Source: Trema orientale (taxonomy: Eukaryota > Streptophyta > Magnoliopsida > Rosales > Cannabaceae). From it: a stretch of DNA of 64,000 nt. Under the pieces are notes generated by a model. The model saw only the letters and a list, made by a program, of their open reading frames with translations, had not been told where the DNA came from and did not search any database. The first letter of the stretch is position 1. Every line of letters begins with the position of its first letter. Where the stretch lies: NCBI GenBank assembly GCA_002914845.1, contig JXTC01000252.1:259228-323227 (forward strand), in the 5' to 3' direction. Below, piece after piece: positions 12,282 through 24,200 of this stretch. The position numbers and the translations under genes are program-made.

Positions 12282-13611
12282 GGTGGACTCTACAGAGTCT
12301 TGTAACGATCGATGCCATTGCTGGGACTTTATTGTTTGTCTAACTCTGTACCATACAATGTATTTTATGGAATAGAATGTTTTTTACATTTCCTACAGTT
12401 TTTGCTCAATACGTTGTTGATTTTGAGAACTTGGACTCGACTACGGTAATTTATGTAGAGATCTTATTTATGAATCATGATCTTTGGTTAATTACTATCT
12501 TACTGCCTCCTCGTATTTGTATTTTGGGTCAGCAACCTTGTATGAAAATATTCTTGTTGAACTCCGTACTTTAAGTAGGCAATTAGGATATAATGTTGTA
12601 TAATGTCGGAAGTCATTGCTGATGGCGTGTTGCTTATCTTTTTCGTAGGAGATTATGTGGGAACTCGGATATGTGAAATGCTCTGATTTTTTTTTTTTTT
12701 TTTGGGAATAATTAGAGGAGATATTATTAATTCAAATCATCAAGTGAAATGCTCTGATTTGATACTGAATAATTCAGACAGTTTAGTTGATTCAACTTTG
12801 ATATCATGTCCGGATTTGTGTATGGCAGCTGATCGAGACATGGAGCACTGCTCTCCTATACTGAGCGTACGTTTATGTGAACTTTTTGCCATCTTCCTTC
12901 GTTCTGTATGAATCATACCCTTCTTTTTATGTAACAGAAAAGAAAAAATGTTATGCCCATTCAATCTTTATTCTATCAAGGACACGTTTACTAATATGTA
13001 ATGGGACATGTTTACTAATCTGGAATGGAGAGGAACAGAAAGAGAAATACTATGTAAAACACATGAAAATGGAGGGAACAAAAAGAGAAATGCCATGTAA
13101 ACACACGAAAATGGATCATAGTCTTCTCCACTCATTGTTTTTTATTCTCTCTATTTCCCTTTCATTTATATTCTTTACGGATTAGTAAACATGATCTAAG
13201 TTTCGTAGCTGGCCTCGGATATTGTACTTGTAATTATTAAGGGGAAAGCGAAAGAAAGCCAGATATTTTGAGAAAAGCACAGCTAGTGCCAAATGGTTTT
13301 ATTGTCACTATATTTGGCAAGTTGCTCTGTAGACTAGAAGCAAAAAGGACGACTTGGATAAAGTCTAGTTCATGTTCATCTAGTTCCGGCTTTGACAACC
13401 TTAGCTTTTCCTCGTGAAGACATAAAACTTGTGTTAAGGGACTATATCTTGATTCCTTAATCCTTACAAAGTCAGGAGCCAATGGTGTTGATCCACTATA
13501 GCAAAAATTCATTAAGACAAATCCCAACCCAAACATGAGTAAGTTCGCAAATTTTATAGCACTTATGAAATGGTTTTCTAAATTAATCTTTTTAGTATTA
13601 AGAGCATGCCA
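12282..13611. other. 3' flank of the HSP20-like gene and spacer
   Basis: This probably starts with the 3'UTR: AATGTATTTTATGGAATAGAATG at about 12357-12379 is AT-rich, with possible poly(A) signals. A block, GTGAAATGCTCTGATTT, occurs twice at about 12674 and 12745. Around 12975-13190, two TTTACTAAT-containing stretches and a terminal AAACATG suggest a degraded hAT-like MITE. I see no gene. Confidence 0.4.
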
Positions 13612-13813
13612 ATGCTATATGAGCAATGCTATGGGGCACCAGTGGTGTCCAGCACCACAGTGACATGTCTGTTTGTCACTGGATGATTTAATTAATAAAC
13701 TGGGTCCCACATAAGCCCCACTTAAATTATAATTATGATTAGCCAATGACAGACTGACACATCACTGTGGTGCTGGACACCACTGGTGCCCTATAGCATT
13801 ATTCATGCTATAT
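13612..13813. mobile_element. Short MITE (184 bp) with about 50 bp TIRs and 9 bp TSD
   Basis: The body is 13621-13804. The left arm GAGCAATGCTATGGGGCACC and the right arm GGTGCCCTATAGCATTATTC are inverted and remain complementary for about 50 bp (CAGTGGTGTCCAGCACCACAGTG against CACTGTGGTGCTGGACACCACTG). The flanks are ATGCTATAT on both sides (13612-13620, 13805-13813). The transcript would fold into an almost complete hairpin. The 9 bp TSD suggests a Mutator-type origin. Confidence 0.8.
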
Positions 13814-14582
13814 GCTTTGTTCGTTTGAGTCGATACTATTCTCTTGGGCTACAAAAGGTGATTGGATCATCAATCTGCTAGCCGGCCCCCACCAGAGAGA
13901 GAGAAAGAGAGGTTTTGGTGGGTAAAGCGGTTTTGACGGTTTGGCTCAGTGTGCCTAAGCCACAAACAATCGTGTCTGGTACTGTAATCGGTTTATGCGT
14001 GTAACAAAAATATCAGTTTCAAATATGAAGTCAATCATATCACACTACTAAGCTTGGTTTCCTCATTTATTGGTTTCTCAGCTTTGAGCGTTCCCCTTCT
14101 TATTTTAGTAATTAGACTAATTAATCTTTTCCAATACACTTATTGCTTAAGGCTATAAACTCGATAAACTTATTTTAAAGACTAGAATGCATACCACAGA
14201 TTAGGCTAAAATGTATTAATGTAATTGCTTGTAGCCACTATATCTCATGGTTATTTTACAACTTAAAAAGCTAGATCTCTCACTAAAATTACTCACTGGC
14301 CTACCACTCGATACATTAGATAAAATGATAATAGGATAATTACTCATACTAATATTCTTAAATATAGAATAGACCATTTTAGCAGTTTTTTTTCATATAC
14401 TATATATTTAAATAAATTTATATATGATGACACTAATTTGTACATATCAATAAATTACATTTTCAAGGAATGATAGTCTTCGTGACAATGGTCCTACTTA
14501 ATTCTGCATCAATTGCATTTCTACGAATGCAGATTCAGCATGTAAAAAATACGAAGTTAGTTATTTTCAGTTCAGATATAAT
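13814..14582. other. Spacer without recognised features
   Basis: AT-rich DNA with a GAGAGAGAGAAAGAGAG tract near 13895. I see no gene or clear element ends. Confidence 0.35.
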
Positions 14583-14902
14583 GGAGCACCAATCCAGTAG
14601 GTATTTTTTTTTTTTTTTATTTATACATAGGTATTAATTTGGCCAATGAAAATTTTTTTTTGTATATTTTTTTATATTAAAAAGTAAGAGAGAGAAATAT
14701 CATTAATGATGCACGTCTTTTCATGCACATCATTATAGCTGTTGGATCACCATTAGATGATGAACCAACGGCTAAAAAAAAAATACCTACACATAAGTAA
14801 AAAAAAAAAAATGGATCACCATTAGATGATGAACCAACGGCTAAAAAAAAAAATACTTACACATAAGTAAAAAAAAAAAAATACTTACTAGATTGGCAAC
14901 CT
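14583..14902 (-). mobile_element. Family-A MITE, copy 1 (internal tandem duplication)
   Basis: The ends GGAGCACCAATCCAGTAGG and CTAGATTGGCAACC are inverted, as in the other family-A copies of this window. The palindromic core GTTGGATCACCATTAGATG is present. A block of about 69 bp (core half plus poly-A) is duplicated in tandem, with units starting at 14743 and 14812. Strand is given relative to copies 2 and 3. Non-coding. Confidence 0.72.
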
Positions 14903-15589
14903 AATGTATATTGAGATACACGTGAAGGATATTATATATATATGTGTGGCAAACTGGGAATCAATGAGATCGGTATATAGGCTTGGAATATCATCAAGGA
15001 AATTAATAAAAGGCATGTATTCTTTTCATCGTCTTTTAATGCCTTCTGAAGGCATCCAATTATGATGAGACAGTTCTCTCGTTAAGGCTCAGATTTCAAA
15101 CCATGTACTCGAATGATTATTGATTAAACTTAGAGCACTAGCTACTCAACTCCAATTATATATGTATTACCTCTTACGACCAATTCGATCTCTCGAATTT
15201 CAAACTCCATTTTTATTTGAACAAATCTATGTGTAGGCAAATCATAATCTTTTTCTTCTCACGCCCAGAAACATGCAAATCGTCCTTTTAAATTTTAAGT
15301 CTCGACTCAATTAATGATAACATCATATATATGGTATAGTTTCGGGAAGCTAGCTAGGGCCTAGGGTGTAATAATAAGGGTGCTTAATTTACTTTTGGGC
15401 AATGTGCGAAGCCCATTTAACGCAATGGAAGGGTGAAAAGCTAAGCAAAACATTGTTCCGTAGTTTGATGTAAAATATGTAATGGCATGAGAGTCATAAC
15501 TCATATAACATAGATTGGTTGGACGATCGAATATGGGTAATCCTGGTGTTGAGGAGGTTTTTGTCAACACGAAATTCTACCAATCCTTA
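14903..15589. other. Spacer without recognised features
   Basis: The short reverse frame at 15361-15570 has no recognisable motif and no coding-like composition. I see nothing else that can be supported. Confidence 0.35.
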
Positions 15590-16460
15590 GAGTAGAATTG
15601 ACGAAAAATAATTCAAAAAATTCGAATTATAAAATAATACGAAACCGGTAATAAGCACGAAACTCATAAAAATAAACTACACTAAGTTTTTAATGTGGTT
15701 CAGCCCCAAATCGGAAGCCTATGTCTACAGTCATTTTACTAAATATTTCTTCAAGTTACGATTTCGACAGAATTTCAATTTTTTTTTTTTTTTTTTTTTT
15801 TTTTACAATGGCCTATGCTTCTTCTATTAATAGAGGGGAACTTTAGCCGATTTTACCAGTCATAGCTCATAACCCACTACCGCCTTTTTTCTTGGTAGTG
15901 AATGAGTGCCAGAAAATATAAAATTGTGGTTCGAGACCACGCATGGGCACAATCATTTCGCATTTTCCGGGACGTGGTCTTCTTTTCCAAAAAATGGTCT
16001 TCTTTTCAAGAAATATGAAATCGTGGCTCGAGACCACGCATAGGCACAACATTCCAAAAACGTAGTCTCCTTTTCGAGTCATGGTGACTTCTACTGATTT
16101 TATCCAAGTTACTGATTGCTCTTGTTTCCCGAGCTTCTTCATGCTTTATTTTCCGCGTTTCTATATATTTCTATCTTCTATGTTTCTATGCATTTCTATC
16201 TTTCATGCTTCTACATATTTTCTTCTTCCATGCTTCTACGTGCTTCTATCTTCCGCGCTTTGTACGCTTTCACTTTTCGTGCTTCCACATGTTGTTTGAT
16301 AAATTATCACACAACACTTGGCTAGCCTTCAACATATTTTTGTTATATATAATAAACATCCACCAGTTGCCTTATTCTATATACCATAATTGCGTTATCT
16401 CTTTGTTAGTTGCTCAAACTGAACTTCAAAAAAAGGCAAAGGAGAGACAGAAGTAGTAGA
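15590..16460. repeat. LTR-retrotransposon-like debris with repeated palindromes
   Basis: The segment AATGTGGTTCAGCCCCAA with surrounding sequence (15690-15735) resembles the 'acgtggttcggc' tract found in plant Copia LTRs. It is followed by a long poly-T (15779-15804). The motif GTGGTTCGAGACCAC and its relative CGTGGCTCGAGACCACG occur at 15926 and 16022, each followed by GCATGGGCACA or GCATAGGCACA. Next comes a degenerate tandem of a CTTCTATCTTCCATG-like unit (16140-16290). No reverse transcriptase or gag frame is present. The LTR assignment is tentative. Confidence 0.4.
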
Positions 16461-16583
16461 ATTAAGAAAAGATAGCTAGCCCAGAATCATCAAGTGGTTT
16501 ATGTCTTTTAAGAGAATAAACTCAGTGCATGGATCATATCCATGTAAACTTTCATTCAATAATAGGCATGTACATGGTATTAT

Positions 16584-17492
16584 CAGGAATTATTATGTAT
16601 TTACACCTTGTATTTGGACTATTTGATCAATTTATATCTTACTTTTTGGCTGATATCATAATTGTCTTTTAAATTTAACACTAAGGTTGAATACTAATTA
16701 TGAACCGTTGAGTTTACTAAAATATTTTTTTTAAAATCTAATATATATTCAAAAAAGATTCAAATTTAAGACGTAAATAAATATTTAAAAAATTTTAGGT
16801 TTACGATTTTGAATTTGAATTTGAATATTTGTTATTTTGGTTATTGATTTTAATAAGTTATTTGTAAATATATATTCTTATGGCATATTTATTTCGCCGT
16901 AATCGTAATCGGAATAAATGAAAGGAGAAATAAAAAGGAGAAAAATGGAGGAGAATCGGAATCATCATTTATATTACGTTGTTTACTTTAAATTTATGGG
17001 AAAGGGAATCAAAACTATTAAAACACCATTCATATATTTACTTAACACAAGAAATGTAAAGAGAATGCTATAATTGACTAAATTATAGATATTTTGAGAA
17101 TAAAATTGTATTTTAATATTTTAATTATAAATAGATAGATAAGAGTCTTTACAGGTAATGATATTCTTTAAGATGTTAGGAGGGGAAAGCATTCTCATTC
17201 TTTTCCCCTAATTTTATATGGACCCCACACAGTTCTCTCATTCCCATATTTTGGTAAACAACTAAATGGGAATCATTGCCACATATATGATTCCTATTAC
17301 CCTTTAGTAAACATGCCATTAAAGTTGAAAAGGGTAGTTTGATAATTCAACGGTCAAAAATTGGTGTTTAACTTACAAGATATAAGTTTGTTATAAGTTT
17401 CTAATATGAGGGACAAGATCTTGATAATAGCCAAAACATATGGTATAAACTGAACAAATAACCAAAATATAATGTATAAAAATTAATTATCC
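16584..17492. mobile_element. Nested MITEs: hAT-like element inside a MULE-like element
   Basis: The outer ends AGGAATTATTATG (16583) and AATTAATTATCC (17492) and the inner blocks ACACCTTGTATTTGG / CCAAAATATAATG resemble the element at 225-642. Within it, 16881-17318 has its own inverted ends, TGGCATATTTATT and TTTAGTAAACATGCCA, with CATTCTCATTC-type interior, typical of hAT-like MITEs. The outer TSD is not clear. Non-coding. Confidence 0.5.
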
Positions 17493-18704
17493 TTAATATT
17501 ATATAATAATATAAATATCTTGATAGTGCATGCAAGACTTATCTGCTTATCAAATTCAGACCAAAATCTTGTGATTGATATCTGACTCGTTGTCCAATTT
17601 TCTAATTAGGACCTACATTGTTTTTAGCTATAAAAAAAAAAAAAGACCTACATTGTAACTTTTCCTCTTCCTCCAATCAGGTTTTGTTTGTGAGGGAAGC
17701 TAATTAGGTATCTTTCCTCCTGCCTGGAACATGATCTCACTGTAAGATTTTGAGCTAATAACAAGAAATCCTGAGCCACAAATCCACATGTACTCACTCT
17801 CTTCTGTCGTTTTGATATGCCCACAAAGTGGAGTAATAATGTCCTTGTAAGTTGTATATCAAATTATCAATTCCTGCTCTTCTAGTGATTTCTTGATCAC
17901 CTTTAATTATTTATATATATATACTAGCCAGCACTCAAAACTTTAGGATATCCCTTTATAAGGTGATTAGTACTAAATACAGTCTCTTACTCACTCTCTC
18001 TTACACTTTTCAGTCTCATTGTCTGACACATGGATTCTACTATCTAGTCTAATATTTTAATAATGCAAGAAATTATAGTAGAATCCACGTATCAAGTAGT
18101 AAGATTAGGAGAGTGCAAAAGAGAGTGTAAAAAAAAATATTACTAGTATTCTTCCTATAAGATAAATCAATTTGATATCAATTTTGCGTACATATTTGTG
18201 GTTAGGATTAATCCAAGTTTGTCACATGTCTTTTTTAATGCCTAGAAAGAGATTTTTAGTCCACAATGAGTGGATTAAGAGTAATAATATAGGATATTGT
18301 ATGGTGCCCAATATCAAATTATGTGTCAATCTGTTACTGATTGATTATAAATACACTTCAGGTGGTGCACACATATGACTTAGCCTATTAATTATACTCA
18401 ATTAGTAATAGACTATAATGCGCTATATAATGTTGAGCATTGATAGTACCCATAGCATTGCATATTAAACCCTATATATATTGATCCAATAACACAATTT
18501 GATTCTGATCAATATATATATTACATATATATATATAACTGAATTAACTTTTATATACTCATCTAACAGATCACAAAATATGAAAGTAAGAAAAGCTAAA
18601 AGCCTTTCGCATTAATCACATAACTATATGTACGTATATACAAACACATGACTACTTAATACATACTTTAGATGATAAAAAAATTACTCTTATATATATA
18701 TATA
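17493..18704. other. Intergenic DNA with a miR156-complementary site
   Basis: No gene. It contains the near-complement of miR156 at 17790-17809 and (TA)n tracts. An inverted pair (AGTCTCTTACTCACTCTCTCTTACACT at about 17981, with its approximate complement at about 18090-18130) looks like a small degraded MITE. Confidence 0.4.
17790..17809 (+). other. Near-perfect miR156 complement
   Basis: The + strand reads GTACTCACTCTCTTCTGTCG. Its reverse complement contains GACAGAAGAGAGTGAG, which equals 16 consecutive bases of the miR156 core as I know it. The 5' base is C, as in the miR156g isoform. The 3' end differs at one base. No clear fold-back partner is visible nearby, so it could be a target-like site, a decayed MIR156 copy, or chance in CT-rich sequence. 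Confidence 0.35.
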
Positions 18705-18969
18705 GGTTCCCAATTCAGTAGGTATTTTTTTTAATCTATCTATAGGTTTTTTTTTTAGTCATTTGATCGATAGTAAGTATTTTTTTTTTAACTGTTAGAT
18801 CATTGATTAAACGGCTATCATAATTTGAGTAGTTGAAAAAAAAATAAAAATAAATACTCATAATTTAATAATTTTTCTTTTCTTCTTTTTACTATGAAAA
18901 AACGTACGTAACCAATTTTAATTAGACAATACAAAATAGATAAAAAAAAAATCTACTGAATTGATGCCC
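18705..18969 (+). mobile_element. Family-A MITE, copy 2
   Basis: The inverted ends GGTTCCCAATTCAGTAGG and CTACTGAATTGATGCCC are flanked by TATATATA on both sides. The core (TTAGATCATTGATTAAACGGCTA) is a decayed form of the family palindrome. Confidence 0.7.
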
Positions 18970-19691
18970 ATATATATATATCTATTAGTGAGTGATACTT
19001 AGCACAATACTCTTTTTTTTTTTTTTTGAAATGAAACTTAGTACAATACTTGTTCATGTAATATGGACTTAAAAGAAGATTGATAGAACCTGGCTACTTA
19101 TTGACCTTCAAATTATGACAGGCATGCACAAAAGGGTTTGCTAATATTCTCATAGAATTACGATATTTTGAATGAGCAGAAAGAGTAGGCCCCTGTACGG
19201 AGGAATTTAGATATTAAAGAAGATACCATATGCATCTATAGAGTGAAGCCCCTTAGAGCTGTACTGTTTCATGAGTACTAGTACTGGCGGCGACTAATTA
19301 GTATGTTATGAAAAACATATTTTAGTCGAAGACTTGTGTGTAAAAGTGCTTTTTGGAACAGATTCTACGAACAAGTGCTACAGTATTCCCCTGCCAACTA
19401 ACATAATAATGGACGATTGGCATAATATATGTCCATTTTCTGAAAAAAATAAAAACAGGGTATTCTCATTAATTTCACGAAATTAGCCCCCAAAAAAAAA
19501 AAGAGAAAAACACTTTGCTCATTGGCTCATCATCGTCATGTTCTACATGACACGACTCTTTCCTCGATCCCAAGCTATTTACCAAATATCCTTTTTAGAT
19601 ATTCTTCGCGCCAGCCAATTATTAATAATTCTCTGACAAAAGCGCTTCTTAGAAGATTATCATAAACAAATTCATATAGATATATATAAAT
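18970..19691. other. Spacer between MITE copies
   Basis: AT-rich; no gene, RNA or clear element recognised. Confidence 0.35.
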
Positions 19692-19945
19692 GGTTGTCAT
19701 TTCAGTAGTTATTTTTTCTTTTTTTTTCACCAACATAGGTATTCTTTTTAGCCGTTAGATCACCATTTAATGGTGATTCAACGGCTATAATGAAATATAT
19801 GAAAAGACTTACATTATTAATATTTTTTCTCTCTTTTATTTTTTAATCTAAAAAAATGTGCATGATAAATTTTTATTAGTCAAAATAATATTTATGCATA
19901 GGTTAAAAAAAAGAAAATACCTATTGGACTATTGGATTAGTGCCC
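19692..19945 (+). mobile_element. Family-A MITE, copy 3
   Basis: The inverted ends are GGTTGTCATTTCAGTAG and CTATTGGATTAGTGCCC. The core at 19749-19787 is a near-perfect palindrome: TAGCCGTTAGATCACCA then TGGTGATTCAACGGCTA around a short centre. The flanks are TATATA-type. Non-coding. Confidence 0.75.
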
Positions 19946-20550
19946 TATGTGTATATATGTATATAATATAATAATGTATTTATATATACTTTTTAGTCCA
20001 TACATATATTTGCATGTGTAGAAACCTTATCGAACCGGATAAAGAAACAGTTTAAAGAAAGAATTACTCTCATCATCCGGTACTCGATTGATTAATGGGA
20101 CAACAAGTACAGGACAAATAGCAATCTAGGAGGAAAATTCAAAGACTAAAAACAAGTATCATTCGGATTAAACAAAAGATAGAGCGTAACTTTGATTAGT
20201 AGATGTCTATTCTATAAGATCGTTATGCCTTAACCACCAACAGTTGCCTCATATAGGCCATAATTAGATTTTTCAGAACCATGAGTACGTATACATATAA
20301 ATTGATTCTAAAATTATTTAGTCTAAGAGGGTCCAATGTGTTAATTAGCGGGAAAGTTGGAAGACTTTGGAACGCCTGATGTCACACAAACACACATTTG
20401 TATATTATATGTTACATGTATATATGTATAATATTTTTTTCAACTTCGTAAATGTTTAGCCTTTTGTCCCATTACCGGCCTAATGAATGATTTTTCATTT
20501 TCCAATTACAAAAGATAACGCATTCATAATCATCAGCAAACCTTAACTAA
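19946..20550. other. Spacer upstream of the SINE
   Basis: AT-rich; no gene or RNA recognised. Confidence 0.35.
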
Positions 20551-20904
20551 ACATCCCCACTAATTACCACTGAGTGAGTGGCTTAGTGGTGGTCGTTGTT
20601 TCCCGGGGGCATGAGGTCCCGGGTTCGAACTGGGTGACCCTCTTCGGGGGTCTTAAATGTGAGGGTACCTACCTGCCAGCCTATGCCCGGTCCTCTACCC
20701 CCGGGTGCCGTTACCACTAGTTGTTCGGTTGGGGTTCAGGTGACTCACTCCACCGTCCGGTGGTAGCGACCCGGCCGATAGGGTCTTGGGGAACATTCTT
20801 GAGCGGGGTTGGAGCTCCTATGGTCACGTCCAGGGAGGGTTGCCACGCTGGTCGCCCCCTCCTCCCTTTTTTAGTTATCAAAAAAAAAAACATCCCCACT
20901 AATT
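20551..20904 (+). mobile_element. tRNA-derived SINE, family S1, with 15 bp TSD
   Basis: The body is 20566-20889. Near the 5' end is a polymerase III A-box-like TGGCTTAGTGG, and about 45 bp downstream a B-box-like GGTTCGAACTG. The GC-rich body ends in TTAGTTATC followed by a poly-A tail. The flanks are ACATCCCCACTAATT on both sides (20551-20565 and 20890-20904), a perfect 15 bp target duplication. A related copy lies at 45275-45580 on the other strand. The element sits about 300 bp upstream of the transporter start codon, just outside its TATA box. The two overlapping frames inside it are not genes. Confidence 0.9.
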
Positions 20905-21108
20905 TGGACAGATGTACGTCATAGTACCCGTACAAATACGAAACATGTAATGTAAGACTAGCTAGCTAGTACTACAAATACATGATCATCATCAAGTGGG
21001 CAAAATAGTTATATTCTCCCGCAGGGCAGGGCAAAACAATGTGTTTTTCCTGATATTTCCGGCAAAAATCTTCTCCTGTCACTTCAAATACCTATCTAAT
21101 TAAGCTGC

Positions 21109-21116
21109 TTATATAC
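21109..21116 (+). promoter_or_regulatory. Probable TATA box of the FUSC-like transporter gene
   Basis: TTATATAC lies about 90 bp before the ATG at 21205, giving a short leader without upstream ATGs. The position is consistent with a plant core promoter; there is no direct evidence for the transcription start. Confidence 0.45.
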
Positions 21117-21204
21117 CCACAAGTGCGAGATATAGCTAGCTTCTAATTTCCTTTGCATAATTAATCAGTAGTTCTACATACAAAAGTAGTAGAGAACCAT
21201 AAAA

Positions 21205-24200
21205 ATGCCAGTTATGATATCCACGGCGTCAGGGGACCAAACCTACAGCGGATTGTGGCGTGCGCGCCTTGGCTGCGCCCTGCGTACCGTCTTAGCATGC
21301 ACCATAGTTGGCTGCATAACCCTCTACGGCCCCGAGCCCCTGCGGCTCTTGCTATCATACCCTGCCTTTTCCTATGTCACCACCATCTTAATAGTCTCGG
21401 AGGCAACTCTCGGTGACGCCCTGAGGGGCTTCTGGCATGTCATATACGCGACGGTCCAGGTTCTCATCCCCTCCGCGCTGAGCCTGTGGCTGATTGGCCC
21501 AGCTCGGTTCACTAAGGAGCTGGCAGCCGTTGGGGTGGCGCTCACCACCTTCATGGTGGCGCTTCCAGAGTCGACACCCTTGCTGTGCAAGCGGCTTGCC
21601 TTCGGACAGACGGTGATTGTGTATGTTGGGACAGTGGCTAAAGGTGCACAAACCGGCAGGGCTTTTATGCACCCAATTCACGTGGCATCGAGTACGGCGC
21701 TCGGAGCTTTGGCTTCAATTTTGGCTATGTTATTTCCATTTCCTCGACTAGCTTATTGCGAGGTACGTACGTACGCTTTAGGTAAATACATATTTACCGA
21801 ACCAATATGAATTATATACGTATGCATGGTGTAGTGTTTTAGTAGTACTATTAATATTAGTTTTTCTTAATTTGGCATTCAACATTAATGACTTAATGAA
21901 TAATATTGGCTATTGAAATTATATGAATCAGAGTCTTTCTGGAAACCGGCCTATTGATGATTTTTTCCTTAATGATATTAAACAAATAGCATTTGGTTAT
22001 AGCAATTTCATGAATCATATTTTCAAGCAAAATTAATTTCATGAATCATATTATTAATTTGACAATAACAGATAGCTGTTATTGATCGCTAGCGATTAGA
22101 CATATTATTCATGAATCATCAATAACAGCTATTGCTAGCTAATTTTTTCCTTTTAATTTGACTTTATAGCAAATTAGTTGAACCAGACTAGCTAGAGAGC
22201 TCTGACGATCGATTAATTAAACAAATGCAACCTGGATGGAAGAAGCTCATTTTATTAAACAATGCCTACTTATTTGAGATATTTTCTCATCATATACAAC
22301 AAACACTAGATGCAAATATCTTATTTTATTAATTAATTACCGCAATACAAATACTAAATAAATAAATAAATAAATAATTGAATGATTGGGATGCCCCAAA
22401 AGGAATAAAAGCTACCATCTGGCCTGATGATCAACCGGCCAATACAGTTAATTAAAGCTGATGCTTTTTATTTAATTGGGAAAACTAGTTTAGGACATTA
22501 ATGAGAATGATGCTTCCAATCATAACGCCCTTTCTTACCTTAAAAATTCACTTTTGGGCTCTACCAATTTACATTGTATGATGTGTTACACCATATCAGT
22601 GCCTCCTAATTAATTTTGAGTCTACGACATTTGTCACCAAACATAACGTTTCTTAGATCTTAGCTTTGTCGAATCCCTTTAATGTCTTCTTCTTCCTCTC
22701 CTTTTTTTTTCCCGGATTTTCAGATGTGGAATTGGATGATTATACATATAGTTAGCTTAAAAATGAGAGCATGAAGCAAAAATATGCTTTAGGATCAAAA
22801 TTTATGCTGGCATGTTCAAAATCAGGCCTAGTTGCCTAGTTGATATTCTGTTGTCTATTATAGATGCTTCTTCATAAATCAATCAATCACATACTATATT
22901 TTAAAGAACTATTTAGCGCGTCTGATCCAACGTTGAGACCCATGTAACTTTTTTTTTTTTTGGAAAAATGGGCTCCTTTGAGAAATTTCATTACTGGAAG
23001 TAAATAGTTTTAATAATAGTACACACTACAGTACAAAAGGATTACAATTTCAAACTCCTCAAAGAGAAGAGACAAAAAAATGGATCATAAACACACCATA
23101 AATAAGATTTGTGGGTTACTATCGAGGGTAACAAGGGCCACCAGCATCAACTACTTTCACCTGCTCCTAGACTGCGTTCTGGGTGGCAGAGATTAAAGTC
23201 TGTAAGATACCCACACCTTCTGAGATCCACGTCCGAAGAAGAAGAAAACAACTAAACCATCTAATCAGAGAAGGAATCTCAGATTCAAGATCTGATAAAC
23301 GGACAGAAAATCCACACAAAGGTAGAATTACAACCAGATCCAAGATCTGGACTTATTAGAGAAACTAAAAACTGAAAGAGAAAAAAAAATCTCATCCCTA
23401 GGAAGAGATCAGGGAGAAGAGAATGAAGAGGAGGAGGAGGAAAAGGAGCAAGGGGGAGGGGGGGAGGGGAAGGAAGGGAATAGGAGAAGGTGTGGAGGGG
23501 GGAGGCCAGAAAGGAAGAGGGGTCTCCCTCTCCGGCTTCTGCGAGCATCGCCTGAAGGAGAGTTCTTTTGATTGAGAGAGAGAGAGAAAAGTTTGGCAGG
23601 AGAGAGAATGCAGTCAGTGTATTCCCCATGTAACACTTTGGAAAAAAAGGGAAAGAATTAGAGGGATTAATATACACAATACGGACACAAAGGAATTGCT
23701 TGATTCCGTTCAATTTAGATTGTATACTAAATGGGGGAACAAGAAGAACTAACGAAATTCATAAAAGCAACTAAGAGATAACGTCATTTGTAAGATTCTG
23801 ATTCCAACGACAGCAATAATATTGTGCCTAGTGATGAATGATGATGCCATGATAATATTCTCATTCTGTCCATGAAATGTTGTTTCTTTACACAAGGTCC
23901 ACTATCTTAAAATGAGGGGGAAAAAAATAGAACAGTAAAATGAGGCTGCACTACTCGATCACCGTGTCCAAATTGATCCATGGATTTTGAATTTATTAGA
24001 AGATGATGCCTAAATATGCTGAAAATTAAGATAACTAGGAGTGTTTTGCCTTCATTTTAGTTTTCTAGGAGTGTTTTTCAAAATTTCTTTTATAGGAGCA
24101 AAAAATTACATTTCTAGCATTTTTTGGAGAGAGAAAAATTGCTCATTCTGAAAATGCCCTTATGTGATACCAAATTGTGTGACTACTTGTCATAATTTTT

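Noticed and set aside
17640..17880. MIR156 precursor on the minus strand
   Set aside because: Only a short, interrupted pairing could be found for the putative mature sequence (GTGGCTCAGGATTTCTTG as partner). The stem is too weak to call a gene by eye.
20717..20935. Two overlapping opposite frames of about 70 codons
   Set aside because: They lie within the S1 SINE, which is GC-rich and non-coding.
23285..23713. Reverse-strand frame of 142 codons with Pro/Ser/Leu repeats
   Set aside because: Translation of a polypurine block; low complexity and no motif.
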